DNA from: Acidobacteriota bacterium
Lineage (GTDB): Bacteria > Acidobacteriota > Terriglobia > Acidiferrales > UBA7541
DNA: 64,000 bases
Assembly (NCBI GenBank): GCA_013289665.1
Contig: JABCZN010000012.1
Span: 1 to 64,000 of the forward strand
Direction: 5' to 3'
This document shows positions 1 through 8,304 of this stretch, piece after piece. How positions within the stretch are numbered: the stretch's first letter is position 1; the number at the start of each line of letters is the position of its first letter. Both the position numbers and the translations under genes were made by a program. The notes under the pieces are model-generated. The model ran no database searches and was not told where the DNA came from. It saw nothing but the letters and a program-made list of their open reading frames with translations.

Positions 1-383
1 CGATGATCGGCTGCGAAGAAGGCTGGACATATATTGCCGAATGGACAGGCGTTCCACTCTCACACATCCTGGAACTGGTGGGGACGCTGCCCCAGGCCCG
101 ATACGTTGTGTACCGCTCGATCCAACCGCAGGCATGGGATAGCATCGACATGGCTGAGGCGTTGCACCCGCAGACTCTCGTCAGCTACGGTATGAACGGC
201 GGCGAGTTGTCTGTGCCATTCGGCGGACCTCTGCGCATGCGCGTTCCCCGCCAACTCGGCTACAAGAACGTCAAATACATCAACCGCCTCACGATCACTG
301 ATAACCTCAAACAGTTCGGCAAAGGCTTGGGCTCCGGCGTGTTGGGGGCAGAAGATGGGTACGCATGGTACGCGGGCATCTGA
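1..383 (+). CDS. Molybdopterin-dependent oxidoreductase, C-terminal part (cut by window edge)
   Basis: The open frame runs in from the left edge and ends at TGA 381-383; about 126 C-terminal residues are visible. The stretch resembles the end of the sulfite-oxidase/YedY-type molybdopterin-binding domain: GWTYIAEWTGVPL, then DMAEALHPQTLVSYGMNG, then RVPRQLGYKNVKYI and a terminal EDGYAWYAGI. In this family such segments close the pocket around the molybdenum cofactor of an oxidoreductase, often exported by Tat. The N-terminus and the cofactor-ligand cysteine lie outside the window, so substrate and signal peptide cannot be judged. Family assignment is good; the specific reaction is unknown. Confidence 0.85.
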   Translation, partial: MIGCEEGWTYIAEWTGVPLSHILELVGTLPQARYVVYRSIQPQAWDSIDMAEALHPQTLVSYGMNGGELSVPFGGPLRMRVPRQLGYKNVKYINRLTITDNLKQFGKGLGSGVLGAEDGYAWYAGI

Positions 384-684
384 CAGCGCAGGCCATCGTA
401 TATCCTGCCCTATGTATGTCACATCTATCCCTTGCACAAACAATCTCAACTGATTAACGCGGGAGCACAACTGATTACAACAACTGACGCCTTGCAGGAG
501 GTCCAGTAACTCGATTTACGGGGACTAAGCATGAACAAAAGTGATTCCCCGTGAGAGACATAGAGCTTCGGCTCTCTACATAAATCTCTGGTCTGAAACG
601 CGGGGAAAGCTACCGCAATGGAGTTTTGTGCCTTGACAACGCCTTCCTCCTTATCGAGGGGCACCCGCCCCGACTAGTTGCCAC
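384..684. other. Intergenic stretch without a supported gene
   Basis: I see no convincing coding frame between the oxidoreductase and the DUF4136-like gene. The only notable item is the left copy of an 18-base direct repeat at 484-501. Base composition is richer in A and T than from 15 kb onward. Confidence 0.5.
484..501. repeat. 18-base direct repeat, left copy
   Basis: The string ctgacgccttgcaggagg occurs here and again, identical and in the same orientation, at 14865-14882. The two copies bracket the accessory zone that carries the transposase remnant, the broken genes and the dispersed repeats. Flanking bases differ. It may be an attachment-type or duplication footprint, or chance. Confidence 0.5.
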
Positions 685-1362
685 CTAATCATGTCGTTCC
701 CGATTTCGCGGTAGCACGCGAAGAAACACACCGATGTTTCCAAGAGGACAGGAAAAGCAATGAGCAGCATGAAGATTGCGATTACCGGAGGGGTGTCGCT
801 TGTCATTCAGTTCGCGCTGGGGATCGGCGCGTGGGGCGTTCGGCGGATAATTCTTCAGCAGCTTCTCCGCGAACTTCTGGATATTCTTCTCACTTCCTTC
901 GAGATTTAGATTGAGATCGACCGCGTTCGACACGGCGCCGCGCCACACCAGTTTTTTCTCCGTTGCCGCATACATGTCCAGGTCAAGCTCACCGGCGTGG
1001 ATGGACGCCTCGGCAATCGTGGCCAATCCGCCGCCCCACCCGGGGCCGTAGCCCCAGCCGTCGCGATACGCCATCCACGCTGTCTGCCTGCTGAGGGCCG
1101 TCTGGTAGCCGATGTAAAGGTCGGCGTGGTCCGAATCTGTTTTGAGCATGCCTTTTTTGGCCAGCTCGGCGTCAATCACGAAGGTGATTTGCCGCGTGGT
1201 GGCGTAGTCAACCTGCTGCACGCTCTTGATGTCTACCCACTTATAGCTCTTGAATTTTGAGAAATCCGTGTCTTGGTCGAAGTTGTAGCTTACGTCCTGG
1301 GCCGCGGCAGGACCTGTTGCAAACCCCAAAACCAGCGGTAGCAGCAAAGCGATTCTCTTCAT
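685..1362 (-). CDS. DUF4136-like secreted protein with aberrant C-terminus
   Basis: The start at 1362 gives a clear signal peptide (MKRIALLLPLVLGFATG, cleavage near AAAQD); longer upstream starts add unlike sequence. The mature part begins VSYNFDQDTDFSKFKSYKWV and continues with a predicted DUF4136 fold (ADLYIGYQTAL, GELDLDMYAATEKKLVWRG). DUF4136 proteins are exported, often lipoproteins, of unknown function. Members usually stop soon after a motif like LLKNYPP. Here the frame runs on about 45 residues of unrelated, Cys/His/Arg-rich sequence. That tail lies exactly opposite a truncated plus-strand membrane ORF, so I infer a rearrangement junction near 835-846 that removed the native stop. The protein is probably made but with a foreign tail. 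Confidence 0.75.
   Translation of the reverse strand: MKRIALLLPLVLGFATGPAAAQDVSYNFDQDTDFSKFKSYKWVDIKSVQQVDYATTRQITFVIDAELAKKGMLKTDSDHADLYIGYQTALSRQTAWMAYRDGWGYGPGWGGGLATIAEASIHAGELDLDMYAATEKKLVWRGAVSNAVDLNLNLEGSEKNIQKFAEKLLKNYPPNAPRADPQRELNDKRHPSGNRNLHAAHCFSCPLGNIGVFLRVLPRNRERHD
760..909 (+). pseudogene. Truncated membrane-protein N-terminus
   Basis: An ATG at 760 preceded by purine-rich aggaaaagca opens a 49-codon frame. Residues 1-26 (MSSMKIAITGGVSLVIQFA and on) look like the first membrane helix of a larger integral membrane protein. After about position 838 the frame becomes the reverse complement of the DUF4136 gene end and stops at 907-909. I read it as a gene start cut off by a deletion or insertion. 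The family is not identifiable from so little. Confidence 0.35.
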
Positions 1363-1521
1363 CCCAGCCCTTCCTGGGACCGGGCAGCCACCATGATGCG
1401 CCGTCCGCCGCAAATTTGGAACGGTAATTTTGCCGTGAAGTCCGGGAGGGAGTTGACAGACTAAATGACCCTTCCGGGTGGCAACTTGCATGGATAACCA
1501 GTATGACGGGACACTGGACCC

Positions 1522-1896
1522 GTGAATTTTTTGAAAAAGCATCGGGTTGCCGTAATAGTGGTAATCGCGAGCCTCGGTTTGTTTGGACTCAGGGAATACC
1601 GCTGCAAACTACGCGGTGCGGCGTTTTCATACCAGGTCGAAAGCCTTAAGCGAGACGCCGCCGAAGAACTCAAAATCGGCACAAACAAAAGCGGGGTGAC
1701 TCGGTTCTTTTCAGAACACAAAATCCCATTCGCGATTCTGGAGTCTGAAGCATATGGGTCAACGCAGACGTCCGGGTGCGCACCTTTGGGGTGCGGGACA
1801 AATGCGGCCTTCATCGGTGTGCGCGTGAAGCTTGATGGGTCAGGCACAGTGACCGAAGCTCCTAAGGTGTTTGGCATGTACCAAGATTGCTTGTGA
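1522..1896 (+). CDS. Small membrane-anchored hypothetical protein
   Basis: A 124-residue protein with a basic start (MNFLKKHR) and one hydrophobic helix at residues 9-23, then a soluble domain with paired cysteines near residues 27, 94, 99 and 123. The layout is a signal-anchor or uncleaved leader with an extracytoplasmic domain. It lies divergent to the DUF4136-like gene with short spacing. I do not recognise the family. Confidence 0.55.
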   Translation: MNFLKKHRVAVIVVIASLGLFGLREYRCKLRGAAFSYQVESLKRDAAEELKIGTNKSGVTRFFSEHKIPFAILESEAYGSTQTSGCAPLGCGTNAAFIGVRVKLDGSGTVTEAPKVFGMYQDCL

Positions 1897-1967
1897 GGCT
1901 AGGACCCAGTTGCCGGTAACCCTAAGCCGGGGGTTGAGGTCCACGTGTGGTCCGCGGTGGATTGGTA

Positions 1968-2461
1968 TCATCTCCTTTTTGCCCCATCCAGAAACGCCTT
2001 GAAGCTTTGCATAAGCTCTCGCATGGGCACACCAATTCCCTCGATGTAGATTGTCAAAAGTTCTTTTTGCTTCAAGAACAAATATCCAGTGAAAAGTCGG
2101 TGAGATTTTCGTTCGCCTCCTGAGTAAAACATCCAAAGTGTGTCACCGGTCCTTGACCGGCGCAGGAGTATCTGGCTCGATATACCCGTCAGTTATGGCT
2201 TCGTTCTGCTTTGAAGCGGGCTTCGCACAGGAGTTTAAAATCTTCAAAGTTTGCGCTTACACCGAAATGCATCACGGTTATGGTCGCCTGTTGATGGTTG
2301 TCCTTGGTTCGGAAGACGAGTTTATCTTCGCTCGACTCAACTAGCTGCCAACCAGCAGGCAGAATGATTGACGTATTTCCGAAGGCATATGTTTGCAGTG
2401 GGCTTACAGAGCTAATCAGGCTAGCTCCGGCAAGCAATGTCGATAGCCACTTCTTAATCAA
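1968..2461 (-). pseudogene. Secreted hypothetical protein, frame-broken
   Basis: A TTG at 2461 sits eight bases after aggag and opens a signal peptide (LIKKWLSTLLAGASLISS) followed by FGNTSIILPAGWQLVESSED. The frame stops at 2189. The next frames carry plausible continuations: TDGYIEPDTPAPVKDR, then GDTLWMFYSGGERKSHRLF and LLTIYIEGIGVPMRELMQS, ending at TGA 1968-1970. The total of 494 bases is one short of a multiple of three, so the net change equals a one-base deletion. The family is unknown. It is a decayed gene, or a sequencing deletion in an intact one. Confidence 0.55.
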
Positions 2462-2582
2462 GTTCCGGTCTCCTAAGGGGAGGGGAGTATCGCCAATGCT
2501 GGACGATACCACGACACCAGGTCCCGGCGAACGCATAACAGAACATCCGAGGACTCCCAGACCGGCTCCGTAACGAAGTAAA

Positions 2583-2849
2583 ATGAAATCCATGAGGAAG
2601 AAAGCGATCTCCCCTGGCGCGGTACACAATGTACCACCGGATTTACGAATGGTTCTCATTTCCGATCCCGTTGCTCGGGCAAAATGGGAGGACATTACGC
2701 CACTCGCGCGCAATGAGTGGATCTGCTGGGTTATCTCCGTCAAGAAACCGGAAACCAGAAGGCAGCACATTGAGCGGGTACGCACGGAACTCAAGGAAGG
2801 AGTGCGCCGACCTTGCTGCTGGCCAGGTTGCCCTCACCGCTTAAAATAA
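2583..2849 (+). CDS. YdeI/OmpD-associated family protein, short form
   Basis: An 88-residue protein whose body matches the C-terminal half of the YdeI/OmpD-associated family: VPPDLRMVL, then DITPLARNEWICWVISVKKP, then QHIERVRTELKEG and the closing RPCCWPGCPHR. The family is widespread in soil bacteria and its biochemical role is not established. The start could be ATG 2583 or 2595. It is a complete short version, since the motif set that normally ends the protein is present. It is followed by a dispersed-repeat copy. Confidence 0.75.
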   Translation: MKSMRKKAISPGAVHNVPPDLRMVLISDPVARAKWEDITPLARNEWICWVISVKKPETRRQHIERVRTELKEGVRRPCCWPGCPHRLK

Positions 2850-2900
2850 ATCAGTCAAGGAAATTGCGGGCCTTAGAGCGGCCACAGTGAAGCTAGCAGG

Positions 2901-2937
2901 AACTTTTCCGGTTTGCCGACTCTCCAGGAACTTGTTG
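2901..2937. repeat. Dispersed repeat, copy A
   Basis: Contains tccggtttgccgactctcc followed by aggaacttgttgg, shared with copies B (4445), D (8404) and F (11689). It lacks the gggtactgg left part. It lies just downstream of the YdeI-like gene. Confidence 0.6.
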
Positions 2938-2982
2938 GATAAATCCTTTCAAATCAATAAATCGCGCTGGACAAGTTCCTGG
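2924..2982. repeat. Inverted repeat at the end of copy A
   Basis: ccaggaacttgt at 2924-2935 is answered by its exact reverse complement acaagttcctgg at 2971-2982, a perfect 12-base inverted repeat with a 35-base spacer. The right arm shows that part of the dispersed repeat occurs in both orientations here. Confidence 0.6.
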
Positions 2983-3239
2983 CACTAGCGACGCGTCGAA
3001 GACGCAGTTAGGGCTAATCAGGACTTGAGGATTTCCCCCTGCAAATTCTTCCACGGAATTAGTATTCTTGAGTGGGCAGTCCAAGTACGAGAATCGACGG
3101 CCACAGGGCAAAAGGGCGCTTTGTGACTCTTCGCAAATATTCCAAACACTTACCCTGGGCTTTGCCAGCTGTAGTATTCCTCTTCGATTTTGTAGATTTG
3201 GAATGGATGTTCAGTCACGAGCCAGGCATTTCATAGGAA

Positions 3240-3374
3240 GTGGCAGGGCGCTTTCAGTTGCTGCTCCTCCCCGGAACGTTAATTCTCAGTCCTCTGCCAG
3301 CGATCTTATTCAACTGCTTTTTCGCGGCTCTCATCGGAACTATCGCATCCTGGTTCCTCAAGTTTGGGTCCTGA
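3240..3374 (+). CDS. Possible 44-residue membrane peptide
   Basis: A GTG directly after taggaa opens a 44-codon frame. Its product is mostly hydrophobic: LLLLPGTLILSPLPAILF, then FFAALIGTIASWFLKFGS. It ends at TGA 3372-3374, about 90 bases before the likely start of the ExbB-ExbD fusion. The frame overlaps the otherwise unlikely N-terminal extension of that fusion, which argues that the longer reading is wrong. It is unrecognised, and could be the remnant of a larger gene. Confidence 0.3.
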   Translation: MAGRFQLLLLPGTLILSPLPAILFNCFFAALIGTIASWFLKFGS

Positions 3375-3463
3375 TAAACGCTGCCGGTTCAACCGGTCGA
3401 TGCAACAGTTATCCATGGCAACCAGATGGGTCTGAGTGGACTATCCGATACCTGTGGCACTCG

Positions 3464-4408
3464 ATGAGTTCGTTTGGGTGCCTCGATGTCATCGTGCTTG
3501 CGCTCATGCTCGTCTATCTCTTTGCTCTTGTCATCCACGTTTGTTATCGCTACTACTCAGCTCGACGTGTGCGGCAGATTGATAGCGCCAGCACCAAGAA
3601 ATTCGCTGCCGTGCTAAACATCAAAATTGGCAATCTCAAGTCAATTGCCCTTACTGCGCCATGCCTCGGACTTGCAGGCACATGCCTCAGCATTTTGAGC
3701 GCATTCGGGGGCATGGGGATGGAGAAGCACGCTGCCATGGCAATGATCATGTCAAGAATAGCTCTGGCACTTATTCCCACAGCCGTGGGGATACCCTTGG
3801 CTGTTCTGGCAATATGTTCCTATAACTATCTCTCTAGACGCATGGACCTGTTTCAGGGCGGAGTATTTGAAGAGGGGCAGGAAAGAGGCCGACATTTTCG
3901 GAGGGGCCGCAGGTTTCCACCAGCGGAGCGCTTCGCGGAACTCCCTGCATTCGGGCTGCTCGGGGCGCTCCCTGCATTCGGGCTGCTCACAGCCCTCGGA
4001 CTGACGGTTCTTATAAAAGTCTATATGCCGTTCTCTCCTCTTCACCTGACAACGGGCTTCTACGTCGAATTGCCAGCTCATCTATTTCGAGACGATTGCG
4101 GAGACTTCGACGTTACCATCCTGGAGATGTCTAAAGAGAAGGTGCTGACCATTAATTCCAAACCAGTCCCAAGAGAAACCCTTGCCACGCGACTGAGCGA
4201 GATATACCGCCTTCGTGCCGAACGCCTTCTGTTGGTCAAAGCGGACCCAAATCTAAGTTTTCAAGATGTAGCAAGCATAATCGATGTTGCGAATGACTCG
4301 GTGGAAAACCTATACGTTACACTTGTTACCCCCGACGCAGAGAAAGAACCATGCCTGGTCATATTGAGACCGCGCAAACCACGCGCCGAATCTTTTGAGA
4401 CCCGCTGA
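3464..4408 (+). CDS. ExbB/TolQ-ExbD/TolR fusion protein
   Basis: The open frame begins at 3068, but homology-like sequence starts only near LWHSMSSFGCLD, so I choose ATG 3464 (no clear ribosome site; start uncertain). Three helices follow in ExbB/MotA order: FGCLDVIVLALMLVYLFAL, then LTAPCLGLAGTCLSILSAFG, then SRIALALIPTAVGIPLAVLA. After a linker (GVFEEGQERGRHFR) a fourth helix and GFYVELP open an ExbD/TolR-like domain: EKVLTINSKPVPRETLATRL, then LLLVKADPNLSFQDVASIID and a last LYVTLVTPD. ExbB and ExbD normally come from two genes and use the proton gradient to drive TonB or Tol. Here both lie in one chain, with a 27-base tandem duplication at the join. TonB-type genes sit far away, at 50-53 kb. 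Confidence 0.65.
   Translation: MSSFGCLDVIVLALMLVYLFALVIHVCYRYYSARRVRQIDSASTKKFAAVLNIKIGNLKSIALTAPCLGLAGTCLSILSAFGGMGMEKHAAMAMIMSRIALALIPTAVGIPLAVLAICSYNYLSRRMDLFQGGVFEEGQERGRHFRRGRRFPPAERFAELPAFGLLGALPAFGLLTALGLTVLIKVYMPFSPLHLTTGFYVELPAHLFRDDCGDFDVTILEMSKEKVLTINSKPVPRETLATRLSEIYRLRAERLLLVKADPNLSFQDVASIIDVANDSVENLYVTLVTPDAEKEPCLVILRPRKPRAESFETR
3941..3987. repeat. In-frame tandem duplication in the fusion gene
   Basis: ctccctgcattcgggctgct occurs at 3941-3960 and again at 3968-3987, a period of 27 bases. It duplicates LPAFGLL without breaking the frame, exactly between the ExbB-like and ExbD-like parts. Confidence 0.8.
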
Positions 4409-4444
4409 ACACCGCTCAACTCCCGGTTAGCGCTAATCGTACAT

Positions 4445-4490
4445 GTGGGTACTGGGCCGGACTTGTCCGGTTTGCCGACCGTCCAAGTTG
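4445..4490. repeat. Dispersed repeat, copy B
   Basis: Carries gtgggtactggg, then the palindrome ccggacttgtccgg (six-base arms, two-base centre), then tttgccgac. It lies downstream of the ExbB-ExbD fusion, between convergent genes. Confidence 0.65.
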
Positions 4491-4604
4491 AATTGATTGG
4501 GGAAAAATGCAAAATGCGCCACAGGAAAAAAACCTACGGCGCATTAGGCAATAAGCCCGGCGCTGGACGCAGTGTTTGCTTCACCGTAGCCCACCATCCA
4601 GAAT

Positions 4605-5144
4605 CTAATTTGCGGTCAAATACCCATGCAGGTACACATTGAACGCGGCCGTCGTTGAGCCGCTATTGGGCACAATGATTGGGCTGGCACCAGACCCAAT
4701 TACCAGTCCAGTGGGGTACTGAAGGTTGGTTACGGATCCTGCGGGTATGTTCCACTGCTCGTAATCTTCGATGTTGAACCCATTCAGGAGCACCATTTTG
4801 AGACTTCCGCTCCCCGCACTAGGTGCAAACTCGATGCTCGTTATCACCAGATTTTGCCCGGACGGTACCACGTAGGAAGGGCCAGTCGTCCCACCTTGCG
4901 GTGAGAGTTGATTGAACAGGAAGACTCGGCTGAACGAGTCTGCGTCGACCTCGCCACTCAGCGTCACGATTTGCGCCGCTTGCCTGGCAGTATCTTGCGC
5001 AATCACCGGGCTCGCCGCCGTATTCACCACTTGCACCATCGCGGCCACAATGCCATGCGCCGCCTTCGGCGCCATCGCCACCCCCAGTATTCCCGCCAGT
5101 GTCATCGCGCCCGCCACCATGAACATCCGCTTCGCATATTTCAT
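4605..5144 (-). CDS. Secreted hypothetical protein, paralogue 1
   Basis: A 179-residue exported protein. ATG 5144 is preceded by ggagatcaacg. The leader MKYAKRMFMVAGAMTLAGI is followed by LGVAMAPKAAHGIVAAMVQVV, nearly the same as in the next upstream gene (5282-5848). The mature part is beta-rich (YVVPSGQNLVITSIEFAP, LLNGFNIEDYEQWNIPAG, FNVYLHGYL), like a small surface or matrix jelly-roll protein. No catalytic motif is seen. The leader pair points to duplication followed by divergence or replacement of the mature domain. Confidence 0.7.
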   Translation of the reverse strand: MKYAKRMFMVAGAMTLAGILGVAMAPKAAHGIVAAMVQVVNTAASPVIAQDTARQAAQIVTLSGEVDADSFSRVFLFNQLSPQGGTTGPSYVVPSGQNLVITSIEFAPSAGSGSLKMVLLNGFNIEDYEQWNIPAGSVTNLQYPTGLVIGSGASPIIVPNSGSTTAAFNVYLHGYLTAN

Positions 5145-5281
5145 CGTTGATCTCCTCTCATGGTTTGACTTTCGTCCGTGACCCGAGACTAAGCCCTGCC
5201 AACAAGGCGTACTGACCCACGCCTGCTTGGCGGCGTAGCGCCACCGCTATATGTCTAAGCACGCTGCGCGAGGCGCAACTC

Positions 5282-5848
5282 CTACGGCGTCGAGACCAAG
5301 TGGCCCGACAGGCTGACCTGGCAGAGATCGGTGGTACTTTCGTTACTCGTACCCTCGCCTTGAAAATTGATTGGAGCTCCAGACGCGCCCCCGGAAGCAT
5401 AGGACTTGAAATTTAGCGCGGCAAAGCTCAGGTTCTGGATGGAGCTGGGCACTACTGTCGAGGCAGGGATAGTAATGAGAGCCTCAGACCCACCGGGGCC
5501 AAGGAATCTGAGCGAAAAGTCCTGTGTCCCCGATGGCGAATCCGTCGTACAGTATCCCGTAAACGATTCGATCACTGCGGTCTTGCCCGCCGGCACTTGG
5601 AAGAGCGGGAAGATGTCGCAGAAGAAGGCAGTGTCGTCTGGCGGGCCGCCAAAATGGCAGAAGTTATTCACCACAAAGGCCGTCTGCGCGTCCGCCTCGA
5701 GCGTCGGCACGGGATTCGCCGAAGTGTTCACCACTTGCACCATCGCGGCAACGATGCCATGCGCCGCCTTCGGAGTAATCGCCACTCCCAGTATTCCCGC
5801 GAGTGCCACCGCGCCCGCCACCATCAACATCCTTTTCGCATATTTCAT
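5282..5848 (-). CDS. Secreted hypothetical protein, paralogue 2
   Basis: I choose ATG 5848 because aaggag lies at the right distance and the product then starts MKYAKRMLMVAGAVALAGI, matching paralogue 1. The 188-residue protein shares AAHGIVAAMVQVVNT with its neighbour and then diverges, with several cysteines (NNFCHFGG, FFCDIFPL, GYCTTDS, DLCQVSLSGHL) where paralogue 1 has none. Both end in a strand of the form LxGHL or LHGYL. An exported, probably disulfide-bonded beta protein of unknown function. It is probably transcribed independently, as 137 bases separate the pair. Confidence 0.7.
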   Translation of the reverse strand: MKYAKRMLMVAGAVALAGILGVAITPKAAHGIVAAMVQVVNTSANPVPTLEADAQTAFVVNNFCHFGGPPDDTAFFCDIFPLFQVPAGKTAVIESFTGYCTTDSPSGTQDFSLRFLGPGGSEALITIPASTVVPSSIQNLSFAALNFKSYASGGASGAPINFQGEGTSNESTTDLCQVSLSGHLVSTP

Positions 5849-5984
5849 CGTTCTTCTCCTTGTTGTCCGCTTCACCCCCGACTTACAGTTGGCCCCAATA
5901 CAAAAAGAACTTTGCCTGGAGTTTTCGTTTTTCAGCAGCCTTCAAGCGCGTCGAAGCCCAAGGCTCCGGCTTCGCCACCTCACC

Positions 5985-6731
5985 TCATGCCCTTCGCGAA
6001 AGCGAGCGTTTTCGCAAGCCAAGTCCGACGAGCCCGGTGCCCAAAAGAAGCACCGTCCCTGGCTCCGGCGCTACCATCGTCGTTGACCCGTCCGGCAGCC
6101 CGGTAATGTCCAGCGCAAATGCTCCGGAAGAGTTGGGGCAGGCCACCCCGTTGATCACAAGGTTGCAAAAGACGCCGGGAGTTGGAGGTAAAGTGCTGGG
6201 GTCGTCCCCGGTCAAGTCAAAGAAGCCTTCGCCGAGCGTTCCATTGTCGAAGACTGCGTTGGCGATGTTCTGGCCGTCGCTGAGAACGATGGTGTAGGTG
6301 CCGGCGGCAAGGCCGGAAAGCGTCATCGTGATGTCGCCACATTGGGCCGAGCCGCCGATCGTCGGTGCTCCGGCGGGTGGGCAGCCGCCGAAGTTCGGGT
6401 TTTGATAGTTGGTGAGGTCCAGCGAGGTCCCAAAAGCATTCCCCGAACCGTCCGTCAGGATCGTGGCACCGCCGCCCGTCCCCGCAAAAATCGCTAGGAA
6501 CGGATCCGTCCCGCCGGGTGCAATCGTGGCCCCCGCTTGATTCGTCCCGCCGCCAAATCCATACGTCTGCAGCATGATCGTTGCCGTCGAACTCAGGTCC
6601 AGCACTACATCAAATGTGCTTTCCGGAGTCCCGAGCGTGCCAACGAACGACACCCCGTCCGCCTCGGCCATCGGTGCCACGATCGCCGCGAATACCAACA
6701 GTGCCCATACAATCCACAAGGTTTTTCGCAT
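5985..6731 (-). CDS. PEP-CTERM anchored exported protein
   Basis: ATG 6731 follows ggagg and gives a signal peptide (MRKTLWIVWALLVFAAIVAP). The 248-residue protein ends with a PEP-CTERM sorting signal: APEPGTVLLLGTGLVGLGL then RKRSLSRRA. In known systems such tails are recognised by exosortase, which processes and anchors the protein. No exosortase is in the window. The mature part is Gly/Thr-rich and beta-like, with a segment resembling pre-peptidase or surface domains (LSGLAAGTYTIVLSDGQN). Upstream in-frame codons to 7007 lack a ribosome site and are excluded. Confidence 0.85.
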   Translation of the reverse strand: MRKTLWIVWALLVFAAIVAPMAEADGVSFVGTLGTPESTFDVVLDLSSTATIMLQTYGFGGGTNQAGATIAPGGTDPFLAIFAGTGGGATILTDGSGNAFGTSLDLTNYQNPNFGGCPPAGAPTIGGSAQCGDITMTLSGLAAGTYTIVLSDGQNIANAVFDNGTLGEGFFDLTGDDPSTLPPTPGVFCNLVINGVACPNSSGAFALDITGLPDGSTTMVAPEPGTVLLLGTGLVGLGLRKRSLSRRA

Positions 6732-6932
6732 GGTACGAAGTCCTCCAGTCACATCTATTTGGCCGATTGTGCTTCTGGTTAGGGGCTTAGGTGGCCGAGC
6801 AGAAGGGTAGGCACCCCTGGTGCGTTTTGCTTCGCACGACCATTGCCTATCTCGCCGTGCTGAAAGGAAACGGCTTGCCAACGCCGAGCACTGCACACAC
6901 TGCAAATAAATGCACAATTTGAGCGAAGTATT

Positions 6933-7460
6933 GGCCGTTGTATCCCTGAGGCCATCTCGATCTGCGAAAGGCCCGCTGAGGTGGAGGACCGCGCGATTCC
7001 CGGTCACTGGGAGGGCGATCTCCTGCGCGGCTCAGGGAACAGTCACATCGCGACCTTGGTGGAACGCCATTCGCGCTTTGTCATGCTGATCAAGGTACCC
7101 AGCAGAGATACGGCGGAGGTTGTGGGGGCATTGAGTAAACACGTTCGTAAACTTCCCGCTACCCTGCGGCGCTCGCTGACGTGGGACCGGGGACTGGAGA
7201 TGGCGAAACATAGGGACTTTACGGTGGCCACGGATGTGAAAGTCTACTTCTGTGATCCGCAGAGTCCCTGGCAACGCGGCTCCAACGAAAACACAAACGG
7301 GCTCTTACGACAATACTTCCCGAAGAACACAGACCTAACCGACTATTCCCAGTCGGATTTCAACAAAGTAGCGTTGCGCTTAAATCAACGCCCACGACAA
7401 ACTTTAGGTTTTCAGACTCCTGCGAGTAAACTCCAAGAAAGTGTTGCGTCGACCCATTGA
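6933..7460 (+). pseudogene. IS30-family transposase, 5'-truncated
   Basis: The frame carries the second half of an IS30-type DDE transposase: ERPAEVEDRAIPGHWEGDLL with the first catalytic Asp, LTWDRGLEMAKH with the second region, then FCDPQSPWQRGSNENTNGLL with the catalytic Glu, and LNQRPRQTLGFQTP near the end. Homology begins near 6933; the N-terminal HTH half is missing. No matching terminal repeats were recognised around it. It is a dead relic and evidence that this region has received mobile DNA. Confidence 0.85.
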
Positions 7461-7484
7461 GACCACCCGACTAATCGGGCCCTA

Positions 7485-7912
7485 TCAGAAGGGGATACCA
7501 CTCTCCAAACATTTTTGGACGGAGCCGCTTTCATCGTATTTCATGATTCCGGATTGGTCGGAGCAATATGCGGGCATCCCTTGAGCAACGGACGCGCCGT
7601 CAACTGGTACTTGGGATTCGGGAGTTTGGGGTCTGCAACCTGACATCCACCGATTTGAAAGGCGTACTGATTCCTTGTGCCATTCCTTAACTTCTCGACT
7701 ATTTTGGACTCGTCGCTCGGCAGCGCTGAGATTGAGCATGTGTAACCGAACTCAGGATGAGCTTCGGCGTATTTCTTCTCAGCATCGACTAAGGTTCGCA
7801 TAGAACCAATTGCAGAATCGACGTAGCCAAGGCGCATCCCACGGCTGAGGAAAATCCAGCACGCGACAATGAGTGCCAAGGAGCCAAAAATAATCAACGT
7901 TTTTATGCGCAT
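7485..7912 (-). pseudogene. Pilin-like protein with frameshift
   Basis: The start at 7912 gives MRIKTLIIFGSLALIVACWIF, a helix as in small pilin-like or membrane-anchored proteins, followed by DSAIGSMRTLVDAEKKYAEA and FGYTCSISALP. This resembles acidobacterial type IV pilin-like proteins (sequence-likeness judgement, no search run). The frame stops at 7541, but the next frame continues with AYCSDQSGIMKYDESGSVQK then CLESGIPF, ending at 7485. The break lies near 7570 in caagggatg and equals loss of one base, possibly from the G run. Either a pseudogene or a base-call deletion. Confidence 0.6.
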
Positions 7913-7954
7913 GAATCCCGCAGCAACTTTGCCTGCAACTCCCAAAAGGTACAA

Positions 7955-8000
7955 GTGGGTACTGGATCGAACATGTCCTGTTAGCCGAACTCGGGACTCA
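7955..8000. repeat. Dispersed repeat, copy C (diverged)
   Basis: gtgggtactggatcgaacat then gtcctgttagccga, a diverged copy in which the inner palindrome is broken. It lies upstream of the pilin-like gene. Confidence 0.5.
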
Positions 8001-8070
8001 ATGCGTACCAAAGATTCCAAATGACGAGAAATTAGCAATCAGTAGTCGGCCAGAAGCAAAATTAGAACAA

Positions 8071-8304
8071 TCACTCAGGATGCGAGAGGGTCAGAATGCC
8101 AGCGTAGTCGTCGTCTGGGTCGGGGACGGGTTGGAAACCAAGGTTAGCGAGTTGGCCAGAAATTTCGGCCGCGCGTTCCGGGGATTTAGCTTCTACCACG
8201 AGAGCGCGCGGGCCCCAGCCCACAATGGTGATGTTGCGAGCACGGCAGAATTCGCGGGCAGAGTCGAGCCATGGCGGATTCTTGGGGCGGGAGAACAGAG
8301 ACAT
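8071..8304 (-). CDS. Small conserved-looking hypothetical protein
   Basis: A 77-residue soluble protein (MSLFSRPKNPPWLDSAREFC at the start, then ITIVGWGPRALVVEAKSPER and ending ILTLSHPE). It has a compact alpha/beta look with no motif I recognise. Codon use looks coding, whereas the overlapping opposite frames do not. Function unknown. Confidence 0.5.
   Translation of the reverse strand: MSLFSRPKNPPWLDSAREFCRARNITIVGWGPRALVVEAKSPERAAEISGQLANLGFQPVPDPDDDYAGILTLSHPE

Noticed and set aside
3068..3463. 132-residue N-terminal extension of the ExbB-ExbD fusion
   Set aside because: It has no resemblance to the family, lacks a ribosome site, and overlaps a more plausible small membrane frame.
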